Of a stretch of 17,813 bases of DNA, positions 1 through 8,417 are shown piece after piece. This stretch comes from JASJGK01 sp033791585. Its GTDB lineage: Bacteria; SAR324; XYD2-FULL-50-16. The translations under genes were made by a program, and so were the position numbers. The notes under the pieces were generated by a model. That model did not search any database and was not told the origin of the DNA. It saw nothing but the letters and a program-made list of their open reading frames with translations. The stretch is from assembly GCA_033791585.1 (NCBI GenBank), contig JASJGK010000211.1, forward strand, positions 1 through 17,813, in the 5' to 3' direction. The first letter of the stretch is position 1, and the number at the start of each line of letters is the position of its first letter.

Positions 1-2925
1 CCGAATATTACTGGGCACACCCCCCTCACCGCCGTTGCTCATGGCACCCTGTTCGTCCATAACCTCAGCATAAAGTTGGTGCACAATCAAGCTGTTGGCC
101 CCAAAACTAATGGCCCCAATCATTTGATTTTTATCCCGACCATCTAAGCCCGTTTTGATTTTTTTCCAGCCATCATCCAGCAGCACATGGCTTTCTTTTA
201 ACAGAAGCCCATCAATGAAGTTCACAGGGTGTTTTTGGTATTGGTCAAAAAGTACCAATATTTTCTGGGCGGTCTCGCTAGAGGTGAGGCCTGAAAAATA
301 GGCCAAACGCTCGTTCATGTCGTTACTATTTAAGACGTCAGGCTCGTGGGTGGAAAGGTGAAATAGATTGTCTAGCTTGCCTGTGGCACCCTTAATTTGG
401 GCTGTCAGCCTCGTGAATCCATCAAAACCACCTAAGACCCCATACATGGCTTGGGCTTGGGGCATGGACATAGAATCGGGCTGCACCTCATGCAAAGAGT
501 TAGGGTGATTCCAAAGAATTTGGTCTTTTTGCACAGCCATTGCGTAAAGCTCAGAAAACCCCATTCCTTGCCCATAGCTGGGGTTCAAGCCCATCGAATC
601 TGTTACGGCCTGATCTAGTCCAATGGCTGCCACCCTGCGCCCGCCACGGCCAGCGGCAAAATGGTTGGTGGCAATGCGCCCATACATAATGGCTAAGGCC
701 TTCAAAAGGGCCTCTAAGCTTTGGGTTAGCGCCCCGACTATTTTTGGCCCTTGGGCCAAAGACAGCTCTATCATTTCTCTGCAAAGCAGAGTGGGGCTAA
801 CAGCATCAGCTCCCAATTGAAGGCAGGCAAATATTCCATGGGGGCTAACAATTTCTTCTGATTGAATGACGATCTGCACATGTTGGCGCAGCCCCAAATT
901 AGATAAGTGTTTGTCTAGAGCACCAACAATCAATTCAGGGTAAAGGCCTACTTGTTTGGGCCTACGAAAGGCGGAGTAGTCAGAAAGTATGACCAAGGAA
1001 TTTGCCTGCTCGCTGGCAAGCTGTTCCACATCCCGCAAAACCCTATGGATTTCCCACTGCAAACGCAAAGAGCTTTCTTCCCCTTCTTTTAAGTCAAAGC
1101 TAATATCGACAAAATGTGGGTTTAAAAATTTGTATTCCTCTTTTCTTAAGTCTTGGGTCGAAATCACCCCAAAAAGGTCAGCCACATTTTGCACCAGCAA
1201 CCGCCCCTCTTTAGTTAGGTCTTCAAAACCAAATACCAAAGGTAGAGCCAATTGGATATTCTTTGAGCGCACCTTGCCCTTTGCACCAAAAAAGGGGTGG
1301 ATCTGTTCACCTAAAAGCATGGAGGCATCCATAGCAGCCATTTCATGTTCGGCCGAAATGGTTGGGGCTGTTACTTGCGCCGTCATAGCCTTTAAAAAAT
1401 CAGAAAAGAGTACAGGGTGTTTCTGATGAATGGCAAGTCCACCACGCCAGCCTGTACCTGAGCCAAGCTCTTTATTTTTTAGTACCAAAGAGCTAAGGCC
1501 CGCTGTAACTCGCTTGGAAAGCCCACGGATAAATCTGTATTTTTCTCGGTCTTGGTTGGGGGCTGTGTCTAGAATATATTCTGGTGTTTCTGCTGGTTGA
1601 ATGAGCCAGCAGGTTTTGCTTGTTGGGTGAATAATCTGGTTTAAGACCCTTTCATCTGAGCCTAATTCACCCATATAAAGATGGTCTAATACTTGGTTTT
1701 CAATTGAAGAATCGCAGAGTAAATGGACTTTTTCCCCCTGCCTTTCCATTGCTGCAATCTCGCCAGGGCGAAACATCCACAGCTTTTTTACGGTGGCTAG
1801 GCCCAAAACTGAACCTGCCTCAGAGGTGAAAAAATGGTCGCCCTCTAGGCTTTCAATAGCAAACAATGGCCTTAAACCCATGGCATCTATCCTGCCTATT
1901 ATTTGTTTTCCATCTGTGGCAACCAAGGCGGCGGGGCCTTCTGCACGAATACTACGAAAGGCACGCTTGACAAAATCCCTCAATTTTAACCGTTGGGCCT
2001 GTTTAACATTTTCCAGCTCAAAACCTCTGGGGGTTAAAAACCACTTTTTAGGAAAGATAAAATATAGGGCTTCAAGCAAGCTATAGCCCCATTGGTGCAT
2101 TAAAAAATCCGTAAGGGAATCAAGGTCAGCCGAGTCGGAGAGAGCACCTGAAAGGGGAATGGAGTAGGTTTCCATTTCAGCCCGAATGGCATTGATATTA
2201 TTAATTTCGCCGTTATGGGCTAAAAAACTAAAGGGCTGGGCTGACCTGTGTCGAGGTAGGCTATTGGTTGAATACCGCACATGGGCAATGAATAAATTAC
2301 TATGTAACTTTGCCAAATTTGTCCGGCCAAAGCAGGCTAAAAATTCTTTTAACCTGCCCACGATCTTATAAAGTACCATGTTTTGATCAGAACAACTGGT
2401 GGCAAAAAAGTTTAGAGGGAAGTCAGACGACTGGCTTAAAGAATTGATTTCATTTTTAAGCATATACAAACGTAGGCCAAGACTTTTCTCGTTATCTAAA
2501 GAGTCGTAACCGCCAAATCGCCAAGTCACAACTTGAGCATGGTCGGCTGTGGGTTTAGAGATTGGGGTGCCATAAACAGCCTGCACTCCGTTGGTTTTTA
2601 AAATCCCAAAGACCTCTTCCACAGCTCGATTTTGATCAAAGATTATGGGGATTTGTACCATCAAGACCACCCAGTTTGTGCCACTGGGTTTTACTTCTTT
2701 GGTAGTAAATTTTGCAGATTTGGCCTCTTTATTAAGTACTGAATCCTCAATTTTAAACTGAATTCCTAGTCCATCACCGCCTCGGTGGGAGATTTTATCC
2801 AAGGCTTGTAACAGGTCTAAAACAGGTCTTTTCTTGGCTAACATCCCACAGAGCAATCCACAGGCATCCTTGTGTCTTGGGTCATCAAACTGGGGTGGGT
2901 CACTAACTTGGTTAATTTTGTTCAT
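1..2925 (-). CDS. gltB: Glutamate synthase large subunit (GltB-like), N-terminal 975 codons, partial at window edge
   Basis: An uninterrupted minus-strand frame of 975 codons starts at ATG 2925-2923, with AAGGA about 5 nt upstream, and runs off the left edge. Canonical GltB (about 1500 residues) takes ammonia from glutamine and converts 2-oxoglutarate to glutamate in the cytoplasm. The N-terminal class II amidotransferase domain is visible: DACG with the presumed nucleophile Cys22 after a 21-residue propeptide, HVRYSTN (R217), AHNGEIN (N238-G239, oxyanion hole), SDSADLD, MGLRP (R352) and RPGE (387-389). The GltB central domain follows, with GADAVSP at 705-711. The FMN synthase domain begins with GAISFG (937-942) and SNGGEGG (963-969). 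The [3Fe-4S] cysteines and most FMN contacts lie outside the window. It is unusually divergent: the usual spacer in HRGA...TGDGAG is shortened to HRGGDGLG, and the conserved KMGIST..SYRGAQ stretch is replaced around residues 742-765. The family call is strong; full catalytic competence is uncertain. Confidence 0.87.
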   Translation of the reverse strand, partial: MNKINQVSDPPQFDDPRHKDACGLLCGMLAKKRPVLDLLQALDKISHRGGDGLGIQFKIEDSVLNKEAKSAKFTTKEVKPSGTNWVVLMVQIPIIFDQNRAVEEVFGILKTNGVQAVYGTPISKPTADHAQVVTWRFGGYDSLDNEKSLGLRLYMLKNEINSLSQSSDFPLNFFATSCSDQNMVLYKIVGRLKEFLACFGRTNLAKLHSNLFIAHVRYSTNSLPRHRSAQPFSFLAHNGEINNINAIRAEMETYSIPLSGALSDSADLDSLTDFLMHQWGYSLLEALYFIFPKKWFLTPRGFELENVKQAQRLKLRDFVKRAFRSIRAEGPAALVATDGKQIIGRIDAMGLRPLFAIESLEGDHFFTSEAGSVLGLATVKKLWMFRPGEIAAMERQGEKVHLLCDSSIENQVLDHLYMGELGSDERVLNQIIHPTSKTCWLIQPAETPEYILDTAPNQDREKYRFIRGLSKRVTAGLSSLVLKNKELGSGTGWRGGLAIHQKHPVLFSDFLKAMTAQVTAPTISAEHEMAAMDASMLLGEQIHPFFGAKGKVRSKNIQLALPLVFGFEDLTKEGRLLVQNVADLFGVISTQDLRKEEYKFLNPHFVDISFDLKEGEESSLRLQWEIHRVLRDVEQLASEQANSLVILSDYSAFRRPKQVGLYPELIVGALDKHLSNLGLRQHVQIVIQSEEIVSPHGIFACLQLGADAVSPTLLCREMIELSLAQGPKIVGALTQSLEALLKALAIMYGRIATNHFAAGRGGRRVAAIGLDQAVTDSMGLNPSYGQGMGFSELYAMAVQKDQILWNHPNSLHEVQPDSMSMPQAQAMYGVLGGFDGFTRLTAQIKGATGKLDNLFHLSTHEPDVLNSNDMNERLAYFSGLTSSETAQKILVLFDQYQKHPVNFIDGLLLKESHVLLDDGWKKIKTGLDGRDKNQMIGAISFGANSLIVHQLYAEVMDEQGAMSNGGEGGVPSNIR

Positions 2926-2953
2926 AACTTCCTTAAAATCACTGGCACCTTAA

Positions 2954-2983
2954 AGTATAAAGCACTTTTTGGCTCATTGCCAG
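2954..2983 (-). promoter_or_regulatory. Candidate sigma70-type promoter for the glutamate synthase gene
   Basis: Read on the minus strand, CTGGCA (2983-2978, 4/6 match to TTGACA) is followed after 18 nt by TATACT (2959-2954, 5/6 match to TATAAT). Transcription would start near 2947, giving a leader of about 20 nt before the ATG at 2925. This is consensus matching only. Confidence 0.4.
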
Positions 2984-3121
2984 CTTCTTTAAAAAGCTTT
3001 CACTTTTGAGGGATTTTGTATCTAAAACTAAGAAACGAGCAGAGGTGGGCTTCAGGTTTCGCTACTCAAATAAACCAGTCTATGGTAGTTGTAGGGGCAA
3101 ATAACATAACACATAAAGCCC

Positions 3122-3709
3122 ATGAAGCCCCTTAAAGACCTTATTCTTCCATGCGCCACAGCCTACATCGCCCTGGATGTAGAAACAGCCAATTTCAATA
3201 GGGGGAGCATTTGCCAGATTGGTCTGGCGGCTTTTTCAGAAACAGAATTACTAGATTCTTGGGGGGACTATATCGACCCTGAAGAATACTTTTCAGGGCA
3301 AAATATTGCAATTCATGGCATCACAGAGTCTATGGTTTTTAACTGCTCTAAGTTTGCAGATATTTTGCCTGAGCTTTGTAAGCTCGAAAAATCAATCGTT
3401 GCCCAGCATAGTGGATTTGATTCAGGTGCCATTAAAGAGGCATGCGCTAAATATGGCTTGCCAGTGCCTAATTTAGTTTGGGTGGATTCGGCAAAGATAG
3501 CTCGCCGAACTTGGCCCAAAGGCACTTTTAATGGTTATGGCTTAGGGGAACTTTCTTTAAGGTTAGGCATTACATTCCAACACCATGACGCTATTGAAGA
3601 CGCTATTGCCGCAGGTAAGGTGGTGCTCGCGGCTTTAGATAGTACAGGAACAAAGATCACCGACTGGGTTATCGATCAAAACAAACCTGTTCCTAGCTTT
3701 TTTAGATAG
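3122..3709 (+). CDS. DEDDh-family 3'-5' exonuclease (DnaQ/exonuclease-type)
   Basis: A 195-residue protein consisting of a single RNase T/DnaQ-like exonuclease domain. All DEDDh elements are present: Exo I is ALDVETAN (D19, E21), Exo II includes D100 in HSGFDSG, and Exo III is HHDAIED (H155, D160, the HxAxxD pattern). The family removes nucleotides from 3' ends using two metal ions bound by these acidic residues. The segment ARRTWP (127-132) followed by GYGLGEL is typical of stand-alone DnaQ-like exonucleases. There is no polymerase, BRCT or helicase domain, so it is a free nuclease for DNA repair, proofreading or RNA processing; the substrate cannot be read from sequence. No convincing Shine-Dalgarno precedes the ATG. 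It is divergent from the glutamate synthase gene and convergent with the thioredoxin gene only 24 nt away. Confidence 0.88.
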   Translation: MKPLKDLILPCATAYIALDVETANFNRGSICQIGLAAFSETELLDSWGDYIDPEEYFSGQNIAIHGITESMVFNCSKFADILPELCKLEKSIVAQHSGFDSGAIKEACAKYGLPVPNLVWVDSAKIARRTWPKGTFNGYGLGELSLRLGITFQHHDAIEDAIAAGKVVLAALDSTGTKITDWVIDQNKPVPSFFR

Positions 3710-3733
3710 CTTTTTTTTTGGTTTAACCCTTGG

Positions 3734-4264
3734 TTAAAACCACTTATCCAGTTCCTTAACAAAGGCTTTACCCTCACCTTCCAGAACTTTTACAGGTTTG
3801 TGGTTTTTATCTAAAATCACAATGGTAGGGAAGACAATGGGGGTTTTGTGGGCGATGGCTTTTTTAAAAATACCCTCTTTGATAAAGGATTTAGTCAAAG
3901 CACCTATGGCATCAAAATAAACTAGTTCCATGGGGATGTGGAGTTTCTTCACAAACTTTTTCACAGCTCGTTTATTATCAAGTTCACCGCTGAATTTTAG
4001 GTGTTTATTATAAGGGTCGACAAAGAACAGTTGTTTTTCTTTTCCCTTGGCTTTCATTATCTTATAAAGCTCAGGCATTTCAACCTTACAGGGGCCGCAA
4101 GTGGTAAAGAAAAAAGAAATCACTAATGGTTTTCCGTTGGATCTTTTGGAGTTATAAACGTCCCCCTTTAGGTTTAAAGATGCAAACTGAATTGGGTTTC
4201 CAGCGGCGTAAACTTGGGAGCAGAAGAATAAAGAAAATAGGAGAATCAGAGTTTTTTTTGTCAT
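3734..4264 (-). CDS. Exported TlpA/ResA-like thioredoxin-fold protein
   Basis: A 176-residue protein with a Sec signal peptide (hydrophobic residues 5-18, likely cleavage after VYA at 18-20) followed by a thioredoxin fold. The redox motif is TCGPC (C56, C59), with Thr in place of the usual Trp, and the cis-proline is in VFPT (P146). The AhpC/TSA-type insert between the active site and the cis-proline and the strand VISFFFTTCGPC match the TlpA/ResA/DsbE group, which reduces disulfides in the periplasm, for example on apocytochromes or other exported proteins. No cytochrome c maturation or DsbD gene is visible nearby, so the partner is unknown. The region around 90-140 is lysine-rich. C15 does not sit in a lipobox, so a lipoprotein is unlikely. 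The start is supported by the signal peptide although the ribosome-binding site is poor. Confidence 0.85.
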   Translation of the reverse strand: MTKKTLILLFSLFFCSQVYAAGNPIQFASLNLKGDVYNSKRSNGKPLVISFFFTTCGPCKVEMPELYKIMKAKGKEKQLFFVDPYNKHLKFSGELDNKRAVKKFVKKLHIPMELVYFDAIGALTKSFIKEGIFKKAIAHKTPIVFPTIVILDKNHKPVKVLEGEGKAFVKELDKWF

Positions 4265-4311
4265 TTTGGAGCTGTTTTTTTAAGGTCAGTAAATGGTCTT
4301 AAGTTCTGGAC

Positions 4312-4339
4312 ATACTACAGGTAAGCCCAAAAAGTTCAA
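4312..4339 (-). promoter_or_regulatory. Candidate promoter for the TlpA-like gene
   Basis: On the minus strand TTGAAC (4339-4334, 4/6 to TTGACA) and TAGTAT (4317-4312, 4/6 to TATAAT) are separated by 16 nt. They lie about 48 nt upstream of the ATG at 4264. This would separate the gene's transcription from the GGDEF/kinase operon upstream. The evidence is weak consensus matching. Confidence 0.3.
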
Positions 4340-4554
4340 TCAAATTTCTTTAGAGGCCAATATTAAATGATAGTAAAGGCTGGATTTGCAGGTGCTGGTT
4401 TTTAAGCTATTTGCACAATTGCTTAAATAACAAGACTGAGAAGGAGTGTTTTAAGGCAAATATTTTTCACAAGCTTACCGAATGGGAGCCTGTTACTATC
4501 AAGGGAAATAGGGAATAATTGATGTTTTTCTGTAGGCTAAAATTGGCCTGCAAA

Positions 4555-5478
4555 TCAAGGACCGACAATTTTATTTCTTCCCGATTCTTTTGCCTTATAT
4601 AAATTTTCGTCAGCAGCACCAACAAATTCCAGTTCTTTCTGACCCGTATAGATAGCCAAACCACCACTAATAGCGGTTTTTAAGTCAGGCTCTGCCCACT
4701 GCAATGACTCAACTGTGCTGCGAATTTTTTCTGCTGCTTGGAAAGCACCCTCAAGGCCAGTACTAGGGAAGATAACTAGAAACTCCTCCCCTCCGTAACG
4801 ACCAGCACGATCTACCTCTCTGATATTATTAGAAATAACCTTTGCGATTTCAACTAAAACCTCGTCTCCTCTTTGGTGACCGTAGGTATCATTAACTGCC
4901 TTAAAATGGTCAATATCCAACATCATGATACAAAGAGAGGTTTCATATCTTTTCGAATTAGCGATTGCCTCTGAAAGGCTTGCAAAGATGCTCCTGCGGT
5001 TTTGCAAATTGGTTAAAGCATCAATAGAAGCCATTTGGTCTAATCTTGAGTTTGCGGCCTCTAACAGAGCAACCTTTAAATTTAACTCTGTTTTTAAAGC
5101 TTTTTCTCGCAAGTGGCCTTCAACACGGGCAACCAACTCTGTTTTGTTAAAGGGCTTGGGGATATGGTCTTGCGCCCCCTGTTCAAAAACTTTAACGATT
5201 GTTATGGGGTCCGTTTTAGCTGTGATAAAAATCACAGGGATATCTTTGGTTTTTTCAGAAGCCTTGAGCCTTTTTAATACCTCAAATCCATCCATTATTG
5301 GCATCATGATGTCTAAAAGAATTAGGTCTGGTATTTTATGCTCTACAAACTCTAAGGCCTCAGGCCCGCTGGTTGCAAAGGTCATTTGCCAATCTAAATT
5401 TTTTGCAATTGCCCCTAAAAGCATTAAGTTTTCAGGGGTATCGTCTATAGCCAAAATCTTAGGGTTTGTGATTCTCAT
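4555..5478 (-). CDS. Response regulator with GGDEF output (REC-GGDEF diguanylate cyclase, PleD/WspR-like)
   Basis: A 307-residue cytoplasmic protein. An N-terminal receiver (about 5-122) has D12/D13, the phosphoacceptor D56 in LILLDIMMP, T86 and K108 (PKPF). A helical linker (about 124-148) leads to a GGDEF domain (about 150-305) with DIDHFK (D188, D190), NDTYGH and the active-site loop GGEEF (229-233). The RxxD inhibitory site is present (R220-D223), positioned exactly as in PleD, so product feedback inhibition is expected. Phosphorylation of D56 should drive dimerisation and synthesis of c-di-GMP from two GTP. The gene starts 38 nt after the CHASE3 hybrid kinase stop on the same strand, so the two are probably co-transcribed and form a signalling pair. 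The spacer is very AT-rich and the ribosome-binding site is weak. No EAL domain is present. Confidence 0.93.
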   Translation of the reverse strand: MRITNPKILAIDDTPENLMLLGAIAKNLDWQMTFATSGPEALEFVEHKIPDLILLDIMMPIMDGFEVLKRLKASEKTKDIPVIFITAKTDPITIVKVFEQGAQDHIPKPFNKTELVARVEGHLREKALKTELNLKVALLEAANSRLDQMASIDALTNLQNRRSIFASLSEAIANSKRYETSLCIMMLDIDHFKAVNDTYGHQRGDEVLVEIAKVISNNIREVDRAGRYGGEEFLVIFPSTGLEGAFQAAEKIRSTVESLQWAEPDLKTAISGGLAIYTGQKELEFVGAADENLYKAKESGRNKIVGP

Positions 5479-5516
5479 ACTAATCTTATTTTATTTATTT
5501 TTATTATACTATAAAG

Positions 5517-8417
5517 CTAATTTAACTGGGTTACAAGTTTATCGTAATCTTGTAATAGCTGTTTTGCTAAGCTTAAGTCAAAGGTTTCAACTGCAAAATC
5601 CAATTGTTTGGCAAAGTTTTCTAAGTCAAAGGCCTGATGTTTCTCGCCTAAAATTTTTAATATTTTGGTTATATTTTCTAAAGCCTTAGGGTCAAATACA
5701 CCAAGGTTTACGGTGATTAAAGGTGCAACTTGCTCTTTTAATGTAGCTTTTAGAAAATCAATTTCTTTGATAGGTTGGGGGTCAAGTGGTTGTTCCTTCC
5801 AATCAAGGCTTTTGGTTTTTGTATGGGTAACTTTTAAATGTTTTTCTAATTCTTGAAAGAGTTCGACAAAGTTGACAGGTTTAGCCAGGTAGCCTGCAAA
5901 AAAGTTCTCTTCTATCTCTATGATCGATTCTTGGGTTAATGAGGCCGTCAAAGCAACCACAGGAATTGGGTTGGTAATGGGGTTTGCCTTTAATTGTTTT
6001 GTAGCTTCAATGCCATCCATCTTGGGCATGCGAATATCCATTAAGATTAGGTCTGGGCGCTGCTGGTTCGCCTCGGCAATTGCGTCAAAACCATTTTCAG
6101 CGGTCAAGACCTCAATATTTACCTGTGAAAGGGCTGACCTTAATAGTTCCCGATTGGATTTTATGTCATCGACAACCAAAACTCTAGGGTGATCAAAGGT
6201 GATAGATTTAAAATCCAGTTCCTTAGGGTTTTGCCTTTTTAAAATTTCTCGGCTGGCCTTTTTTACATTTTGCAAGGTGAGAGTAAAGATGCTCCCACGC
6301 CCTTCAATAGATTCAACACTAATATTCCCATTCATTTTGTTGGCAAGTTTTCTAGAAATACTTAACCCCAAACCAGTACCCCCATATTTTCGGTTCGACT
6401 GAGCATCCTGTTGCTTAAAAGAGTCAAAAATATCATTAAACTGGCTACTATCTATACCAATGCCTGTGTCTGAAACAGAGATAGAAATGGACTCAAATTC
6501 CAAACCTAAATCATTCCCCGTTTCAATTTTAACGCTGAGGCTACCATTTTCTGTAAATTTTAATCCGTTGCCCAACAGATTAATAATGATCTGGCGCAAA
6601 CGAATCTCATCCAGTATTAACGGAGTATTCAGGGCTTTATCAATTATGAGGCTCCAGCTTAAACCCTTCTTAGTGGCGAGGGGAAGAAAGAGTTGCTCTA
6701 TTTCCATAAAAAGTTTGGCCATAGACATAGGCTCATATCTTATTTCGATTTTGCCTGCTTCAATTTTAGAAAGGTCTAAAATATCGTTGATCAAACTTAA
6801 AAGGCTATTACCTGCGGCCTTTATAGACTCAACATAAGACCTTTGCTCTGGCTCAATTTCTTGCTGGGCTAAAATCTGAGAAAACCCAATGACCGTGTTT
6901 AAGGGGGTGCGGATCTCATGGCTCATGTTGGCTAAAAAGAGAGATTTAGCCTGGTTGGCTTCTTCTGCCTTTTCCTTGGCATTGACCAGATCAGTCACTT
7001 CATAGACAACTCCGCTTAAAGTTCGTTTTGCCCTTACATTTTCATTTTCTTGGCCCAGATAGACAAAATCGGCTTGCACCGTAATATGGCGAAACCCACC
7101 AGATTTTTTTATAACTTTTAAATTTAAGTCTAAGGGGCTGCCCTTGATTAAGGATTCAGAAAGGGCCGCTTCAAAAAGGGTTGCATCCTCTGGGGCCAAG
7201 ACTGCCAGCCAATGATCAAAGGAAGGTTTATAGGTGATAAGGCCAAAAATTTCATTGATTCTTAAATCCCAGAGCCACTTATTTTCTTCAGGGTTCCAGC
7301 TCCACACCCCAATATCAGCGGCTTTCAAGGCCAAGTTTTTGGTTCCTACTGCCTCTTGTACCGTCTGTTGTTCTAAAAATAATCTATGCAACAAGGCTAG
7401 AGTGAGGAATAAAAATATTACAAAGCCTAGTAAAACGCCCCAAAGGGAAAAACCTCCAAAATTCTTTGAATCTTGGGCCCCTGACTTACTTAGGACCTCT
7501 TCCACAGCAATAAAATCGCTAATCTTTTCTCGGATTTGGTCCATTTGGGCTTTGCCCGACTCGGCTTCAACAAGGGCCGAAACTTGGCCCATAGAACTGT
7601 TGTTTTGGTTGATCTTTAAGCGTAAAGCAATCAAAGGCTCACCAGCTATTTTTGACCAGTCTAGAGCTAAGTCAGAAAGCCTTTTAATCGTTGCCAGTTG
7701 TTTTCTTTTTAAGGGGCCATAAAGCTTTTGGCTTAGTTGCTCTAATTCGAATTGAATTTTAGTTTGCCCCTCAAAGTAGGGCTGTAAAAAATCCAGGCTG
7801 CCTGTAATTAAAAAGCCCCTTTGGCCTGTCTCCATATCCACCATGCCCTTAACAAAATAAACCAAGTGCAGCCTTGCGGCTGAATTATTTTGGGCCTTGA
7901 ATTGTGCGTCTAGTCGTTTTGCCTCTAAGCGAATTTTGTCTGTAATGGCTTTGCCCTCGCCTTTGCCTAAAATGGCCGCAAGGGTTGAAAATTTATCAAA
8001 TCCTCCCTCAACTTTGTTACGCAGTTGCACCACAGGGCGGATGCTTGTATTTTTCCATGTTTCAGTTAGCGTCTCTATTTCTTTGAGCCTAGCCACCTGT
8101 GAGGGAATATCTGATACCAGAGTTTCTAATTCACGAATATTTTTTGAGACACTTGTTTCAGCCGAATCATAAGGCTTTAAAAATTCTTCTTTGCCTGTAA
8201 GTAAAAAGCCCCTAACCCCTGTTTCCATATCCAAGAGTTGCTTTTGGATATCTGTAGCCTTTTTGATCACCACAGCTGTATGAACGACCCATTTGTTAGA
8301 ATCAATTAGCTTGGATATAGAAAAGCTACTGGCTAAAGCCATCACCAAAACCAAACCCACTAAGGGAAGGGCTTTTTTGATCATTTTGGAGTCTAGGGTA
8401 AGTTTCGCTATTTTCAT
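5517..8417 (-). CDS. Hybrid histidine kinase: TM - two CHASE3 repeats - TM - PAS - HisKA - HATPase_c - REC
   Basis: A 966-residue inner-membrane sensor. TM1 (about 14-34) and TM2 (about 322-345) flank a periplasmic region with two CHASE3-type repeats: ETGVRGFLLTG with GEGKAITDKIR (153-163), then ETGQRGFLITG with ESGKAQMDQIR (286-296), offset by 131-133 residues. A PAS domain (about 355-480) follows. The HisKA H-box NMSHEIRTPL has phospho-His H500. The ATPase has an N-box (N613, N617), DTGIGI (D650) and GTGLGL (680-685). The receiver (about 745-862) has D750/D751, phospho-Asp D794, T824 and K846. A helical tail (864-966) lacks an Hpt-type histidine motif. Final phosphotransfer to the REC-GGDEF protein encoded next is likely. 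The start is ambiguous: M1 has only an A-rich leader, and M12 would place a shorter basic N-terminus before TM1. The ligand is unknown. Confidence 0.92.
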   Translation of the reverse strand: MKIAKLTLDSKMIKKALPLVGLVLVMALASSFSISKLIDSNKWVVHTAVVIKKATDIQKQLLDMETGVRGFLLTGKEEFLKPYDSAETSVSKNIRELETLVSDIPSQVARLKEIETLTETWKNTSIRPVVQLRNKVEGGFDKFSTLAAILGKGEGKAITDKIRLEAKRLDAQFKAQNNSAARLHLVYFVKGMVDMETGQRGFLITGSLDFLQPYFEGQTKIQFELEQLSQKLYGPLKRKQLATIKRLSDLALDWSKIAGEPLIALRLKINQNNSSMGQVSALVEAESGKAQMDQIREKISDFIAVEEVLSKSGAQDSKNFGGFSLWGVLLGFVIFLFLTLALLHRLFLEQQTVQEAVGTKNLALKAADIGVWSWNPEENKWLWDLRINEIFGLITYKPSFDHWLAVLAPEDATLFEAALSESLIKGSPLDLNLKVIKKSGGFRHITVQADFVYLGQENENVRAKRTLSGVVYEVTDLVNAKEKAEEANQAKSLFLANMSHEIRTPLNTVIGFSQILAQQEIEPEQRSYVESIKAAGNSLLSLINDILDLSKIEAGKIEIRYEPMSMAKLFMEIEQLFLPLATKKGLSWSLIIDKALNTPLILDEIRLRQIIINLLGNGLKFTENGSLSVKIETGNDLGLEFESISISVSDTGIGIDSSQFNDIFDSFKQQDAQSNRKYGGTGLGLSISRKLANKMNGNISVESIEGRGSIFTLTLQNVKKASREILKRQNPKELDFKSITFDHPRVLVVDDIKSNRELLRSALSQVNIEVLTAENGFDAIAEANQQRPDLILMDIRMPKMDGIEATKQLKANPITNPIPVVALTASLTQESIIEIEENFFAGYLAKPVNFVELFQELEKHLKVTHTKTKSLDWKEQPLDPQPIKEIDFLKATLKEQVAPLITVNLGVFDPKALENITKILKILGEKHQAFDLENFAKQLDFAVETFDLSLAKQLLQDYDKLVTQLN
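7800..7842 (-). repeat. CHASE3 repeat core, copy 2 (DNA-level repeat of 8193-8235)
   Basis: Codes for the DMETGQRGFLITG core of the second CHASE3 unit. Aligned without gaps to 8193-8235 it is identical at 35 of 43 bases, exactly 131 codons apart. This is an internal duplication within one gene. Confidence 0.75.
8193..8235 (-). repeat. CHASE3 repeat core, copy 1 (DNA-level repeat of 7800-7842)
   Basis: Codes for the DMETGVRGFLLTG core of the first CHASE3 unit. It matches 35 of 43 bases of copy 2, including an unbroken run of 12 bases. Part of the similarity may be protein-level constraint rather than recent duplication. Confidence 0.75.

Noticed and set aside
551..2371. Several short open frames on either strand within the first 2.9 kb
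   Set aside because: They are shadows of the continuous 975-codon glutamate synthase frame, which carries recognisable motifs along its length; none has a domain or ribosome-binding site.
3711..3741. Nine T followed by an inverted repeat (GGTTTAAC / GTTAAAACC) between the convergent exonuclease and thioredoxin genes, as a bidirectional terminator
   Set aside because: The T-run precedes the stem on the plus strand and becomes an A-run after it on the minus strand, the wrong order for an intrinsic terminator in both directions; the stem also has a bulge.
3734..4264. Lipoprotein signal in the TlpA-like protein (Cys15) and in the M48 peptidase (Cys16)
   Set aside because: Both cysteines are preceded by Phe-Phe, which does not fit a lipobox, and each has a better signal peptidase I site downstream.
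5503..5508. Perfect TATAAT on the minus strand in the kinase-GGDEF spacer, as an internal promoter
   Set aside because: No acceptable -35 at 15-19 nt, and the spacer is so AT-rich that a chance match is likely.
4925..5689. 254-codon plus-strand frame across the GGDEF and kinase genes
   Set aside because: It is antisense to two well-supported genes and shows no family signature.
5520..5828. Hpt domain at the C-terminus of the CHASE3 hybrid kinase
   Set aside because: The segment is helical but has no histidine in an HxxKG-like motif.
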